DNA of 12,670 nt from Desulfobulbaceae bacterium (lineage in GTDB: Bacteria; Desulfobacterota; Desulfobulbia; Desulfobulbales; SURF-16): contig JANTFJ010000034.1 in the NCBI GenBank assembly GCA_024763495.1, forward strand, positions 1-12,670, written 5' to 3'. Of this stretch, positions 1-8,600 are shown piece by piece; within the stretch, counting starts at the first letter, position 1; every line of letters begins with the position of its first letter. Made by a program: the position numbers and the translations under genes. Below the pieces are notes generated by a model. The model ran no database searches and was not told where the DNA came from. It saw nothing but the letters and a program-made list of their open reading frames with translations.

Positions 1-13
1 ATGCCGCCATGTG

Positions 14-66
14 CCCGTTTCAACGCTCGCGATAATACATCAGGTATATCGCGGCGTTTAAACGGG
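14..66. repeat. Imperfect inverted repeat (long hairpin)
   Basis: The arm at 14-34 and the arm at 47-66 are reverse complements apart from one substitution and one extra base, separated by a 12-nt loop. As RNA it would form a stem of about 20 bp. It is not followed by a T-run on either strand, so it does not look like an intrinsic terminator. It could be the end of a mobile or REP-like element, or part of a structured RNA cut by the window edge. The inverted repeat is directly visible; its role is not. Confidence 0.6.
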
Positions 67-187
67 TGCAGGGTGGTGTTCATGGAGCGCTTACTATAAA
101 TGTATCGTAACCGTTCACCAGAAGAACAAATCTTCGCAAGACTCCACTCTGTAAGCGTTCTCTGTGGCTTTGATTCGTTTATTTTGG

Positions 188-246
188 TCTGCGCCGCAAC
201 TGGTGCTATGTAAGCAGGGCAGGTAAGCGAGGTACGAGACTCCGCA
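188..246 (+). repeat. Left copy of a diverged dispersed repeat
   Basis: Bases 188-218 match the reverse complement of 12502-12533 at 26 of 32 aligned positions, including a 10-base identical block (CTGGTGCTAT) and the block AAGCAGG. Further on, AGGTAAGC and AGACTCCG also occur in the same order in both places. The rest of 1-270 holds the hairpin at 14-66 and no supportable gene. The repeat may be non-coding or a decayed mobile-element end. I do not recognise the family. Confidence 0.45.
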
Positions 247-270
247 GAAAGGGCATTCCCGGACAGGTTC

Positions 271-669
271 TCAGGAAGTTACCCGCCAGTGAACTTTTCT
301 GGTTCGTGGCCCGTCAAATTCACAGAAGTATATTTTTTGCCAGGTTCCAAGTTGCGGCCTGGTGTTTTTTATAAAAATAATTTCTGAACAACCGATAAAT
401 GAAGAGAGGACGTGGGAAGGTGAGTTGCCTTCAAGGTGTTGATAGTTCAAGTCAAAGGGAATGATTTTTTTGATGGCTTTAATGATATCCGTACGAACAG
501 TGGGGTCGGCTCCTTCGTTGATAGTCAAGGCTGCGGTGGTATGCGGATTGAAAAGATAACATATGCCTTCTTTTATGTTCGCTTTGCTTAACGCTTTTTC
601 CACCTGTGGGGTGATGTCGATGAGTTCCATGTATCGGGTGGATGATAAGGTGAATTGTCCGCTGTTCAT
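271..669 (-). CDS. yjbQ: YjbQ/UPF0047 family protein, thiamine-phosphate-synthase-like
   Basis: The 132-residue product carries the conserved blocks of the UPF0047 (YjbQ) family in order: HTTAALTINEGADP near residues 43-56, HLEGNSPSH near 78-86, and GTWQKIYFCEFDGPR near 108-122. Length matches the family (about 130-140), so it looks complete. Members are small, soluble, cytosolic, usually trimeric proteins; E. coli YjbQ has been reported to have weak thiamine-phosphate synthase activity, and the true physiological substrate is uncertain. The ATG at 667-669 is set by a strong AAGGAGG at 674-680, five bases upstream. The tip of an insertion-element inverted repeat starts at 679, so the native promoter region has been displaced. 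No thiamine riboswitch is visible upstream, and no thiamine gene is adjacent. Family assignment is secure; the exact reaction is less so. Confidence 0.95.
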   Translation of the reverse strand: MNSGQFTLSSTRYMELIDITPQVEKALSKANIKEGICYLFNPHTTAALTINEGADPTVRTDIIKAIKKIIPFDLNYQHLEGNSPSHVLSSFIGCSEIIFIKNTRPQLGTWQKIYFCEFDGPRTRKVHWRVTS

Positions 670-673
670 ATTC

Positions 674-680
674 CCTCCTT
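674..680 (-). promoter_or_regulatory. Ribosome binding site of yjbQ at the insertion-element boundary
   Basis: Reading the minus strand, AAGGAGG stands five bases before the ATG at 669. Its first two bases overlap the outermost bases of the terminal inverted repeat (679-741), so the element was inserted exactly at the upstream edge of this site and left it intact. Confidence 0.85.
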
Positions 681-741
681 AGTCCCTTAGAATTAATTTT
701 CGTGTTTTTTACACCCCTCAAGGGCATAGCCGTCAAGCTAA
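679..741 (-). repeat. Left terminal inverted repeat of the IS4-type element
   Basis: This 63-bp arm is the reverse complement of 1504-1566 with a single mismatch, at position 689. It abuts the Shine-Dalgarno of yjbQ. Read toward yjbQ it contains a promoter-like pair. Confidence 0.95.
708..736 (-). promoter_or_regulatory. Possible outward promoter in the left terminal repeat, facing yjbQ
   Basis: On the minus strand a -35-like TTGACG (731-736; 5 of 6 consensus bases) is followed after 17 bp by TGTAAA (708-713; 4 of 6). The -10 ends 38 bases before the yjbQ ATG, which would give a leader of about 30 nt. Since the element separates yjbQ from its original upstream DNA, this is the nearest plausible promoter. 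The motif could be chance; it is also present in the right repeat, facing outward there too. Confidence 0.4.
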
Positions 742-925
742 GGGGGTAACATGCTGTAATAGCGAAAAAATACGGGGACGCAACAACAACTGAGACGATC
801 ATTACACTCTCGTCACCAGCCTCATAATGGTGTCCACTTTTATGCTTTAGCGATAATAATTATTATTTTCATCGGAGCGTTATTTAGGATTGGTATAATT
901 TCACAAAAATATAACATGAAAGTGA

Positions 926-1183
926 AAAATTAGATATCTTTTTTCCAACACTAGTAGACTAAATAATAAGAATATTCAACAACTTGAGCAATCAATCCTC
1001 AAAAAATTTGAGAACCATTTCGACAAAGATGAAATCGAAGAATTAGCACGTAGATCCTAGTTTATCCAAAGAAAAGGAAAATTAGATGGATGTACGTTTT
1101 TATCATTGATTGTTTTCAATACCAACAGCTTACGTAACTACTCATGGGGTAAGCACCTTGATGATTGCAAATCTCAGTATTTG
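926..1183 (+). pseudogene. IS4-family transposase, N-terminal fragment
   Basis: Reading frame 926 onward gives a peptide with ILKKFENHFDKDEIEELARRS, an in-frame TAG at 1058-1060, then FIQRKGKLDGCTFLSLIVFN and LRNYSWGKHLDDCKSQYL before a TAA at 1184-1186. The pattern of an N-terminal helix ending in ELAR.., then (G)FIQRK.KLDG..FL.L..FN, is typical of the N-terminal domain of one group of IS4 (DDE_Tnp_1) transposases. No start codon lies in frame after the upstream stop, the TAG replaces what should be a sense codon, and homology ends where the repeat at 1183-1289 begins. The DDE catalytic residues are absent, so the gene is dead. Because of its stop it is easily missed by gene callers. Confidence 0.72.
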
Positions 1184-1289
1184 TAACTGCTTCAGGGTGC
1201 CGTAGATTTTTGTAATCAGACAGGTGCCGCCATAGTCATACGTAAGCCGGACTGATCGCGGCAATATGCGGTGCCCTGTGAGAAGTTAC
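1183..1289. repeat. MITE-like imperfect inverted repeat inserted in the transposase remnant
   Basis: The two arms, 1183-1231 and about 1241-1289, are diverged reverse complements of each other; both begin GTAACT at their outer ends and share GATCAG/AATCAG-type blocks. The left arm also matches the reverse complement of 2386-2447, with 22 of 24 bases identical between 1196-1219 and 2410-2433. It begins precisely where the transposase homology stops, so it looks like a later insertion or a repeat left at a deletion joint. No ORF of its own is present. Confidence 0.6.
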
Positions 1290-1290
1290 G

Positions 1291-1507
1291 TTTTTTCAAA
1301 GCATTCAAAACACTCATGCATGACATGGTCAGAATTGAACAATTAATATCTGACAGGACATTAGATATGGGTAAATATCTTATTGATTTTTTACAACTAA
1401 GCAGCAAAAAGCATATTTTGGAGAAGAAAAAAATGAGCAACTACTCTGTAGAAGTCCTTGTTTCGTCGTTAATAATTAGAACAGATGCGCAGGTAATTGT
1501 TCTTTAG
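1291..1507 (+). pseudogene. Possible C-terminal remnant of the IS4-type transposase
   Basis: The stretch is open in the same frame as the N-terminal fragment and encodes a Lys-rich tail (FFKAFKTLMHDM..., YLIDFLQLSSKKHILEKKK). Its TAG at 1505-1507 lies within the right terminal repeat, where an IS transposase gene would be expected to end. I do not recognise a specific motif in it; the assignment rests on frame and position. Confidence 0.35.
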
Positions 1508-1566
1508 CTTGACGGCTATGCCCTTGAGGGGTGTAAAAAACACGAAAATTAATTCGAAGGGACTAA
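1504..1566 (+). repeat. Right terminal inverted repeat of the IS4-type element
   Basis: This is the reverse-complement partner of 679-741 (62 of 63 identical). It ends 46 bases past the stop of the coiled-coil gene at 1613, which is transcribed toward it. Confidence 0.95.
1509..1537 (+). promoter_or_regulatory. Possible outward promoter in the right terminal repeat
   Basis: TTGACG at 1509-1514 and TGTAAA at 1532-1537 are spaced by 17 bp, the mirror image of the pair in the left repeat. If active it would transcribe antisense into the coiled-coil gene at 1613-2104. Support is by motif only. Confidence 0.3.
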
Positions 1567-1612
1567 TAGCAAAAAAGTGGCCGCAAATAGAGAAAAAACA
1601 TAATCGCGTCAA

Positions 1613-2104
1613 CTACAACAGCGAAATACTGCGCAGCACTGCAGCAAGTTTTTCATCATTTTTGGCAAGTTCTTTAAATACCTCTGTTATTTTGTCAATT
1701 TTTTTTCTGTTCTCAGCAAAATCGTTATCCATCTCTTTTATCCTGTATTCAAATGGACGCATCATGCTCCGCCTGTCCCAGATGGCAAAACTGATGGTCA
1801 CCGCAACGATAGCGGCAAATGCACCTACTATGGCCATCATCAAATTTTGCAAGGATTCAAAACGCTTATCAACCTGTTCGAAGCGTTTATTCATATCCTC
1901 TCTTAACTCATAAAAACGCTTATCAACCTGTTCAAAACGCTTATCAATCTGATTAAAACGCTTATCAATCTGATTGAGACGCTCATCAAGTCTTATAAGC
2001 AACTCCCTGTCCTTCTGGGTAAAAGAGTCGCCTCCCGCCTGAGCAGGAGCTGTGAATATGAATAGACAGATAATGCCGAATAACAAAAATATAATTTTTT
2101 TCAT
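1613..2104 (-). CDS. Exported coiled-coil protein with one membrane segment
   Basis: The product is 163 residues from the ATG at 2104. Residues 1-24 form a signal peptide (KK, then a hydrophobic core, ending AQA before GG). A long amphipathic coiled coil follows, about residues 27-85, with repeated heptads of the type RFNQIDK/RFEQVDK. A hydrophobic segment (LMMAIVGAFAAIVAVTISFAIW, split here as LMMAIVGAFAAI and VAVTISFAIW) lies near residues 87-108, followed by a charged helical tail. A GTG at 2113 would add three residues, but it sits only two bases from the AAGGAG, so the ATG eleven bases away is preferred. Such proteins are often labelled hypothetical or t-SNARE/XhlA-like on coiled-coil content alone, and I assign no function. 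It has its own promoter at 2140-2168 and is not obviously part of the upstream operon. Confidence 0.85.
   Translation of the reverse strand: MKKIIFLLFGIICLFIFTAPAQAGGDSFTQKDRELLIRLDERLNQIDKRFNQIDKRFEQVDKRFYELREDMNKRFEQVDKRFESLQNLMMAIVGAFAAIVAVTISFAIWDRRSMMRPFEYRIKEMDNDFAENRKKIDKITEVFKELAKNDEKLAAVLRSISLL
1916..1990 (-). repeat. 21-bp tandem repeat encoding coiled-coil heptads
   Basis: Units starting at 1916, 1937, 1958 and 1979 repeat with a 21-bp period and begin ACGCTTATCAA or ACGCTCATCAA on the plus strand. A further copy starts at 1862, an in-frame but non-multiple distance away. One unit equals one heptad (RF-Q-DK type), so copy-number change would lengthen or shorten the coiled coil by exactly two helical turns without breaking frame. 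Confidence 0.85.
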
Positions 2105-2139
2105 GTGAAACACATCTCCTTGTTATGATCATTGGCAAT

Positions 2140-2168
2140 ATTATAATCAGAGAAAAACGGAAGGGCAA
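2140..2168 (-). promoter_or_regulatory. Sigma70-type promoter of the coiled-coil gene
   Basis: On the minus strand TTGCCC (2163-2168, 4 of 6 matches to consensus) is followed after exactly 17 bp by a perfect TATAAT (2140-2145). The predicted start near 2133 gives a leader of about 28 nt, containing the AAGGAG of the gene at 2104. Confidence 0.7.
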
Positions 2169-2181
2169 CTAGAATTAATGG

Positions 2182-2196
2182 TGCGCGATGCGCGCA
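2182..2196. promoter_or_regulatory. Perfect palindrome upstream of the coiled-coil promoter
   Basis: TGCGCG and CGCGCA flank a 3-base centre. The site is 14 bp upstream of the -35 at 2163-2168, a plausible position for an activator or a hairpin. No known operator consensus is matched with confidence. Confidence 0.35.
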
Positions 2197-2317
2197 ACAC
2201 ATTGATTTTGTGTAAATGGGGTAACCGAATATCTAACGCATCAGAATTCAGTTGTAACAACAGTCACTTTGAAGAATTTAATATGTAAACAACTTCGACA
2301 ATTAACAATTATTCATA

Positions 2318-2337
2318 ATCGCCTGCAGGCAGGCGAT
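2318..2337. repeat. Short perfect hairpin (9-bp stem)
   Basis: The arms ATCGCCTGC and GCAGGCGAT are separated by two bases. The sequence contains the CCTGCAGGCAGG-type motif and lies alone in AT-rich non-coding DNA. No T-run follows on either strand, so terminator function is doubtful; it may be a small dispersed palindromic element. Confidence 0.55.
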
Positions 2338-2385
2338 AAAGCAACATTTATTCTGTAAAAGTTGAAAAGAAGTATAATTTTATTG

Positions 2386-2447
2386 GCCCACCCGATACGC
2401 TGCGCCGACCTGATCACGAAAATCTACGGCACCATGTAACCAGTTAC
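2386..2447 (-). repeat. Second copy of the repeat that interrupts the IS4 remnant
   Basis: Read on the minus strand from 2447, the sequence begins GTAACTG and continues GGTGCCGTAGATTTTCGTGA, matching the left arm of 1183-1289 (22 of 24 identical across the core) and, more weakly, its right arm. It stands in the non-coding stretch 2105-2619 between the giant gene and the coiled-coil gene. Only one arm is present here. Confidence 0.55.
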
Positions 2448-2572
2448 AATATTTGTCTGCCGCCTTCATTTTATAATCTAGATTTTCTCTTGACACCAGT
2501 TATTTGATAGATTAACCGTAAATTCTGGGATTGCAAGAGGGGTGGTAAGCAGCCCATTTTGCCTTTCGGGTC

Positions 2573-2590
2573 AATTGCTGAAAAGCAATT
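2573..2590 (-). terminator. Weak hairpin just after the giant gene
   Basis: AATTGC (2573-2578) and GCAATT (2585-2590) can pair around a 6-base loop, 30 bases past the stop of the gene ending at 2620. The stem is short, AT-rich and lacks a U-tract in the direction of transcription, so intrinsic termination is uncertain. It is the only hairpin close to the operon end. Confidence 0.25.
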
Positions 2591-2619
2591 TCTTATCACT
2601 TTATCACTTCACTTGATCC

Positions 2620-5600
2620 CTAAGGCCAGGATTTTACGACCGATTGACCTGAAGCGGAACCGCCTGCCTGGGATTGCCCTCCTGAACCTCCCGATTGCCC
2701 GGATTGCTGGGATTGTCTGCCGCCGTTGCCCTGCTTCTGCTGCTGTGGTGTCGTTTTAACCCTACTGATAAAGATGGATGCCGATTCGCCGGTGGACAGA
2801 TTCCAGTTCTGCAGCTCCGGCGTACAGCCGCCCTCGACCTTGAGGCTGGCAGTATTCGGAGAAGAAGTGCCCTCGTTATGGGCGTAAATTGAAACCTGTA
2901 CCTTGCTGCCGGAAGGAAATGGTAACCCGCTAAAGGCACAGGGTGGGCCGGAAGGCTCGGAGCCGCCGCAGGCATTCATGTTAAAACCGGATAACACGTT
3001 CCTGCCGCCCAACGACAAGGTTATAATGTCACCATCCTGAGCGCCATGATCCCAGACCTTCAGGGTAATTGAATTCCCGGTACAGTCAACATTCTGTAAA
3101 CCTCCGCCGCCCTGTTGGCTTTTATCTTCGTCTACCAGAAAACGAAGTATCTTCCTGTCCTGTCTGCCGTTATCATTCAGCAGGGTCAAGGTAAACACAT
3201 GCCGTCCGGTTTTAAGCTTGCCGGTATTGATCATGAATGACTTATTGATCCGTTCACCGCTTTCCATGTCAAAATTTTCGGTCAATACTGTCTTGGAGCG
3301 ATATTGAAGAGTTAAGGTTCGTAAACCGTCCTTACCCTCTGCGGCCTTGACCACGGCATTGAGGTATACCTGATCACCCTGGGTAAAATTTTTGCCTCCT
3401 GCCTGGCTGCCGGCTGCTGCCGCAGCCCCGGCGCTGATGATTTCATCTTCGCCTTCCTTCAAGGTCAGTTTAACGCTGCCTGGAGAATTTACGGCAGGAT
3501 CAAGATTCACCAACTCAGCCTTGACTGTCAGCCGTCCTGCCTGTTGCTGCTTAGTGTCCAGTGAAGTCGTATGCTGCCAGTTCCTGCCCTCAGGTACTGA
3601 AACATCTTCCCGCGCAAACTCGGTACCGGCCACGCTATAGACAATAGTCCTGCCGCTGCCCATATCTTTAACTATTTTCCAAGAACTTGTAACCTTAATG
3701 GTTTCGCCGAGATTAAAACTGGTTCCTCCTTTCCGGGTGTTTTCACTGACAAAAGTAAACCCCTTGAATTCATCGCCGAACAGCCAGCTGAAGGGGAAAA
3801 GTTTTCGCACCTGACGATCCGCGCCATCGCTGACCTCCAACTCAATAACATCATCCTTGACCCGTAAATTCTCAACAACCGGCGGGAAGGTGTACGTGGT
3901 GGTAAAATTTTCTCCCTTAGCCACTGATCCCTTGAACTGTATATCACTATTATCATCTGAATACCGTTTCCAGGTCAGGGCCAGCGGGCCCTCGTAGTTA
4001 TTGACCTTAACAGCGCCCTTAACCTCCAGGGGCTGACCATGAACAGGCTTGCTGATTCCCGCGCCCAGAGAGAGGGCAAGGTTGTTAATTGAGACAAAGC
4101 TGTCACCTTTCTGTTTCAGGTCAATCCGGCCGACATTGACCTGTCTTGAGGAGGCGGAAACCCGCCCGGTTCCAAAACCCTCATACTTGCCTTCCCTGGC
4201 CGTGGCCTGGGCAACTCCATCCAGCCGAATCTTGATCCCCATATCCGCCGGCACCGGCACCTTGGTTGTTACCAGAAAACCACTATCTGCGGCCAGCCAC
4301 TCTTCAATGCCTAAATCAGTATTGAAAATCTTAACATTTTGCGGTTTTTTCTTGCCGGGCGGGACAAAAAGTTTTGTCGTACCACTAATATCAAGAGATA
4401 GATAAACAGGGATTTTTATCGTTATATCAGGACAGACAGGAACACCAAGAAGATCAAAATCATCTATTGACAGGGTATGGCTGCCTTTTGCCGTGCTGCC
4501 GTCCGGCATCTTAAAACCTGCTTCAATAGTAATCTCCTCATGCTCACGGGTAAATGTCCAGGCCCCCTTGAAAACACTGCCGTCCCAGCTCACGGGCTGA
4601 GATTCCATCATGACCTTGAGCTGATCTTCAGGTATCGCGACTCCGGCCTGATCGGTTACCGATATTCGAATCGGATCTACTTTAAGTTCGTAAGGCTCAA
4701 GCTGGATCTGGCCGCAGGAAAACTCTTTTCCTTCTTTAAGGTTGGTGCTGAAAATACCTTTAACCGGCCTGAACATTCTACCATCATCAGAATAAAGAAC
4801 AGCCGAGATATTTAAAGGTTTACTGAGCAGGATCGGCTTGCTGTTTTTAAACTCAAAATGCGGCCCGCTGAGAGCAAGGTCATCACTCAAATTCGAGCGC
4901 ATTGAGCCCCTGGTTATCTGAGCCGGCGGATCAATATCAGCTGGGAGAACAAAATCGCCGCGCACCAGAAGATGATCTTCCTCAAAAAACGGCAGGGTTA
5001 TGTTAAAATCTATGGCCTTACTGTCGGCAGGATCAAAAATGACATCCTTGCCATCCTTTTCCAGAATAATAGGCGGATGCTTATATTTCACCCTGGCCTT
5101 GACAACATCATCTTTTTTTAATTTTAAAAAACCATGATCAAACAGCAGCTGCTGTCTGCCGCTCGTCACCAGATACTCTACCTCTTTAGCGAGTTTTGTC
5201 CGGCCGGCATCAACTACCTTTACCGTCACATCGACGTTATAGGGATAATTCAAAACCAGGGGCTGATCCGGAGGAACGGTGAACAGGCCGGGAGAAATCC
5301 GGCTGACCACTCGTTTACTCTTATCCCTGGGCGGTACATTGACCCAGGCCCAGGCCCCAAAATCCACATAAAACTTGTTATCCAAATCATTAACATCCAG
5401 TTTACTAACCCTTGGCCTTGGCGCCTTCTTGACCTCAAGCTTCAGTTGTTGATGCCAGTCACGGGACATAGCTGGCACCTCGACAGCATCAACCATCCAG
5501 TCATCTGCTTTAATCTGTACCAGGGCATGTCCGGGAAAATCACCATTTATCTGTAAATTTGCTGAAAACTCGGCCGGTTCAACTTCGAAAGCTTCCATAC

Positions 5601-8600
5601 TTTCCGACAAGGGAATACTATTTGCTCCCTGGGCATAGACCCGGAGGAGAAATGTTCCAGCCTCAAACAGCGGCAAAAGGACTTCCGGTTCCCTGGTGTC
5701 CCTTTCAATATATTTACCACTCTGATCCTTGCGCCATACCTCCCAGTGATAATTTTTTACCGCTTTTTTAACCTCATCCGGGCCGATTTTGCCGAGCTTA
5801 ACTGGCAGCGGCTTGCCGTCCTTATCCTTTTTTACCCCCACTGCGGCCGTAACCTTCATCACTGTCCAGACCTTGAGGCTGGTCGCGGGTGCTTCCGGCT
5901 CAAGAGTCAGATCAAAATCAAACATATTTAAAATCATGGACAAAAGGGCCTTATATTCCCCTTCCATCAAGGTAATCATCTGGTTGACAAAAGCTATCCT
6001 GCCGCCAACGGTAGCCAGATGAGCCCCTGGTGTTTTATCTTTATCATCCTGGCTGGTAGCGGAAAGTGGAGGAGCCGAAGCTCCTTCATCCCCCTGTCCC
6101 GTTAACTGGCCGGACAGGGCAGTAGGCGGATTTTCAAGATCAATAACCTTATCCTCAAGAATCATCCGATCCGCAAAAACTCTCTCGAGTTCGCCCCTGG
6201 TTACCTGATGGATATTCTGCTGAACCAGTTGCAGTTTGTGAATCTGAAAACGAAGACGAAGCAATTTCCCCCAATAAGGATGACTCTTTGCCGCGTAGAA
6301 CTCAAAACCCTGACCCATTAGATCGCCAAAAAACTCCTCAACTCCGGTCAGGCCGACCATTTGTCCCCAGCCCCTGACATTGAGAATATTGCCAACATCT
6401 TTTTCTACCCTGGCATATTCGGTGCGATATCCTTTATCCAGTTCAGCCACGGCCTTAGTGTCAACCACTGGCCCCAGATCGCCGCGAAGTTTAACATGAT
6501 AGGCATCAATGGAAAATTTCGGACTGCCGTCTCCCTGGCTGACATAACCGTTTGTCGATTCAAGACTGGTGAGCATTTTATCATACGCTTCTTCATATTT
6601 ATTCATGAGGTCGATGATGATTTTCAGGACTTCTTTTGCCCTGTCCTTTACCTGTACCTCGTCTTCCCCCAGGTTCACCTGGACGCTGGACGACATATCG
6701 TTTATTCCTGATATGCCGGAGTCGACAACTGTGTACAGGTAAGGGCCCCGGCTTGCGCTGTCGGCCAGGAGCCATTGGATAATTCTTTTTATCTCATCCC
6801 GCTCGTCTTTGGTCTCAAGACGAAAATGATCATAAACAGGCAGATCATTTTCAGGGTCATATACCCGCTCAGTGGTTACGCCATTGCTTTTGGCGGTAAC
6901 CGGGAAGGGATCGGCGGATCGTTCGATCTTGGGCCAGATTCGCCGGTCTATTTCCTTGACCCGTTCATCAATAAGTTTTATTTCATCAAGATAATCAACC
7001 GCATCCTGATTCAGCATACTGTCTTCCATTACCCGGCGGGCAGCCTCCTCAATAACGACCGGCAAAACATCGTCTTCAAGAATTCTCTGACGCTTTACCC
7101 AGTAATCAGAAACCTGGTAACCAAAATTTTTTCTTATGCCGTCCGCAACCCATGATTTCCAGTCAAATTTCAGGGAACCTACCTGGATACCGGAAAAATA
7201 GAGCGGCACGGAATAGGTGGCAACAACCTCCACTTGATCTTTTCTATTTAATTCAACAGCATCTTCCCTGGTTGGAGGCACTACCCCCATATTTTTTTTC
7301 ACCCATGCCTTGGTCCAGTCCCTGGTAGTGGTGAAGAAAATATGAATCTGCCAGAATACGTCATCTATGAGGTTGCGAATCGCGTCTTCATCAACCTGCA
7401 GGGCCTGGTTATTAGCGATATAACCGGTACCGCTGCGGTAGGCAAGATCCAGCAGCGCCGCTCGTGGATCAACATGCGACTTTGATTTTAAAAGCAAAAT
7501 ATTATCTGGATAAATATCATGATCAAGAATTTTTGCCAGTTTTCTGACAGTTCGTTTTTCCTTGCCATCCTTACCCTTTTTCAGGAGTTCTACCGGGGCA
7601 ACTTCCTGGATTTCAACATTTTTTTTCCCCTGTCTGGCAAATTTTACCCCTGTTAACTCCGGCAATTTACCGCGATCAGGGATCTGGATAATATTTCCAT
7701 TTATATCCAGCACAACTTTGCCGTCAGCATCCACCAGTGGTGCTGTTTCAAACTGCCACTCACCGTTTTCTACGAGTAAATCCAGTATTTCCGCCTTGGA
7801 AGCGGACAGTGACCATTTATCATATCCATATGTCCCCATTCCCCACAGGGCATTGGCAACGGCCAAATGCGGCACATACATTATGGTAAGATCCTTGATA
7901 AAGGTAAGTGTAAGCTCTTTCTGCTGCTGGGGATCAAGATATTTCCCGTCAGCCATGGCCGTCATCTGGCCCAGGGTTGAACCTAAAGGGATATTGACTT
8001 TCAGGTTCCGGGTTCCATAATAATTTACCAGTTCCGCATACTCAGCTACACCAACAAAAGATGTCAGAGCCTTGGCCCAGGACGCAGCTATCTGCTCCTG
8101 GGTCAGGGAATCGTTGAGAAAAATATCAGCCATGGAATTATAGAGGTCACGAGCCGAAGCAGCATCACCCCAGATCTTCCATCCCTTCATCGCTCCCTTA
8201 AAGGCAAGAACACCGGCACTGCGTACTGATTGCCAACGGGTTGTTTCCATGGATTGAACAACATCGTTGCCGGCCGCGTCCTTGTATTTCAGGGTTATCC
8301 TCCTGCCTTTATCCGGATTACAAATATTATGAAGGTGCTTGAGAATAGTTACGGCTCCGCTGGGGTTTCCATCAAAATATTCCTTAACCTTGCCGGCTAA
8401 TTTGGCATCTCCCCATTTAAAATTTTTCGCCATGCTCTGCAACAGACGAAGATCCCGGCATATTTCATCCGGATCAAGCTGACGCTGCACTGAACGGGGT
8501 GAACCGCCGACAAAGCGCCACTCGGTTTCAGTTACATTACCCATGGCAATCCTGACAAGATAATCGTCAAGATTCAGGCCGCCGATTTTGTCTAGATGGG

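Larger units (their letters stand above)
679..1566 (+). mobile_element. Degenerate IS4-family insertion element (about 0.89 kb)
   Basis: The segment is bounded by terminal inverted repeats of 63 bp (679-741 and 1504-1566) that differ at one position only. Between them, on the plus strand, lies a recognisable N-terminal piece of an IS4-type DDE transposase with an in-frame stop, a second inverted repeat (1183-1289) that interrupts it, and a candidate transposase C-terminus whose stop codon falls inside the right terminal repeat. Intact members of this group encode roughly 400 or more residues, so the catalytic middle is missing. I see no clear target-site duplication outside the repeats. Bases 742-925 inside the element show no gene. 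The element is non-autonomous and could move only if a related transposase acted in trans. Confidence 0.75.

Noticed and set aside
188..270. Group II intron or transposase end at the left edge
   Set aside because: No domain V hairpin, reverse transcriptase or transposase motif could be identified; the data support only a dispersed repeat.
670..760. Thiamine pyrophosphate riboswitch upstream of yjbQ
   Set aside because: The upstream DNA is an insertion-element end, and no THI-box-like conserved blocks are visible.
479..802. Minus-strand open frame of 107 codons covering part of the left terminal repeat
   Set aside because: It overlaps the well-supported yjbQ gene in another frame, and part of it is simply the terminal repeat translated; the same peptide piece arises from the right repeat.
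1497..1913. Plus-strand open frame of 138 codons starting in the right terminal repeat
   Set aside because: It begins inside the repeat and then runs antisense to the coiled-coil gene, whose signal peptide, promoter and heptads are convincing.
1862..1990. Evenly spaced repeats resembling a small CRISPR array
   Set aside because: Units are contiguous 21-bp copies without spacers, in frame with a coiled-coil gene; no cas gene is present.
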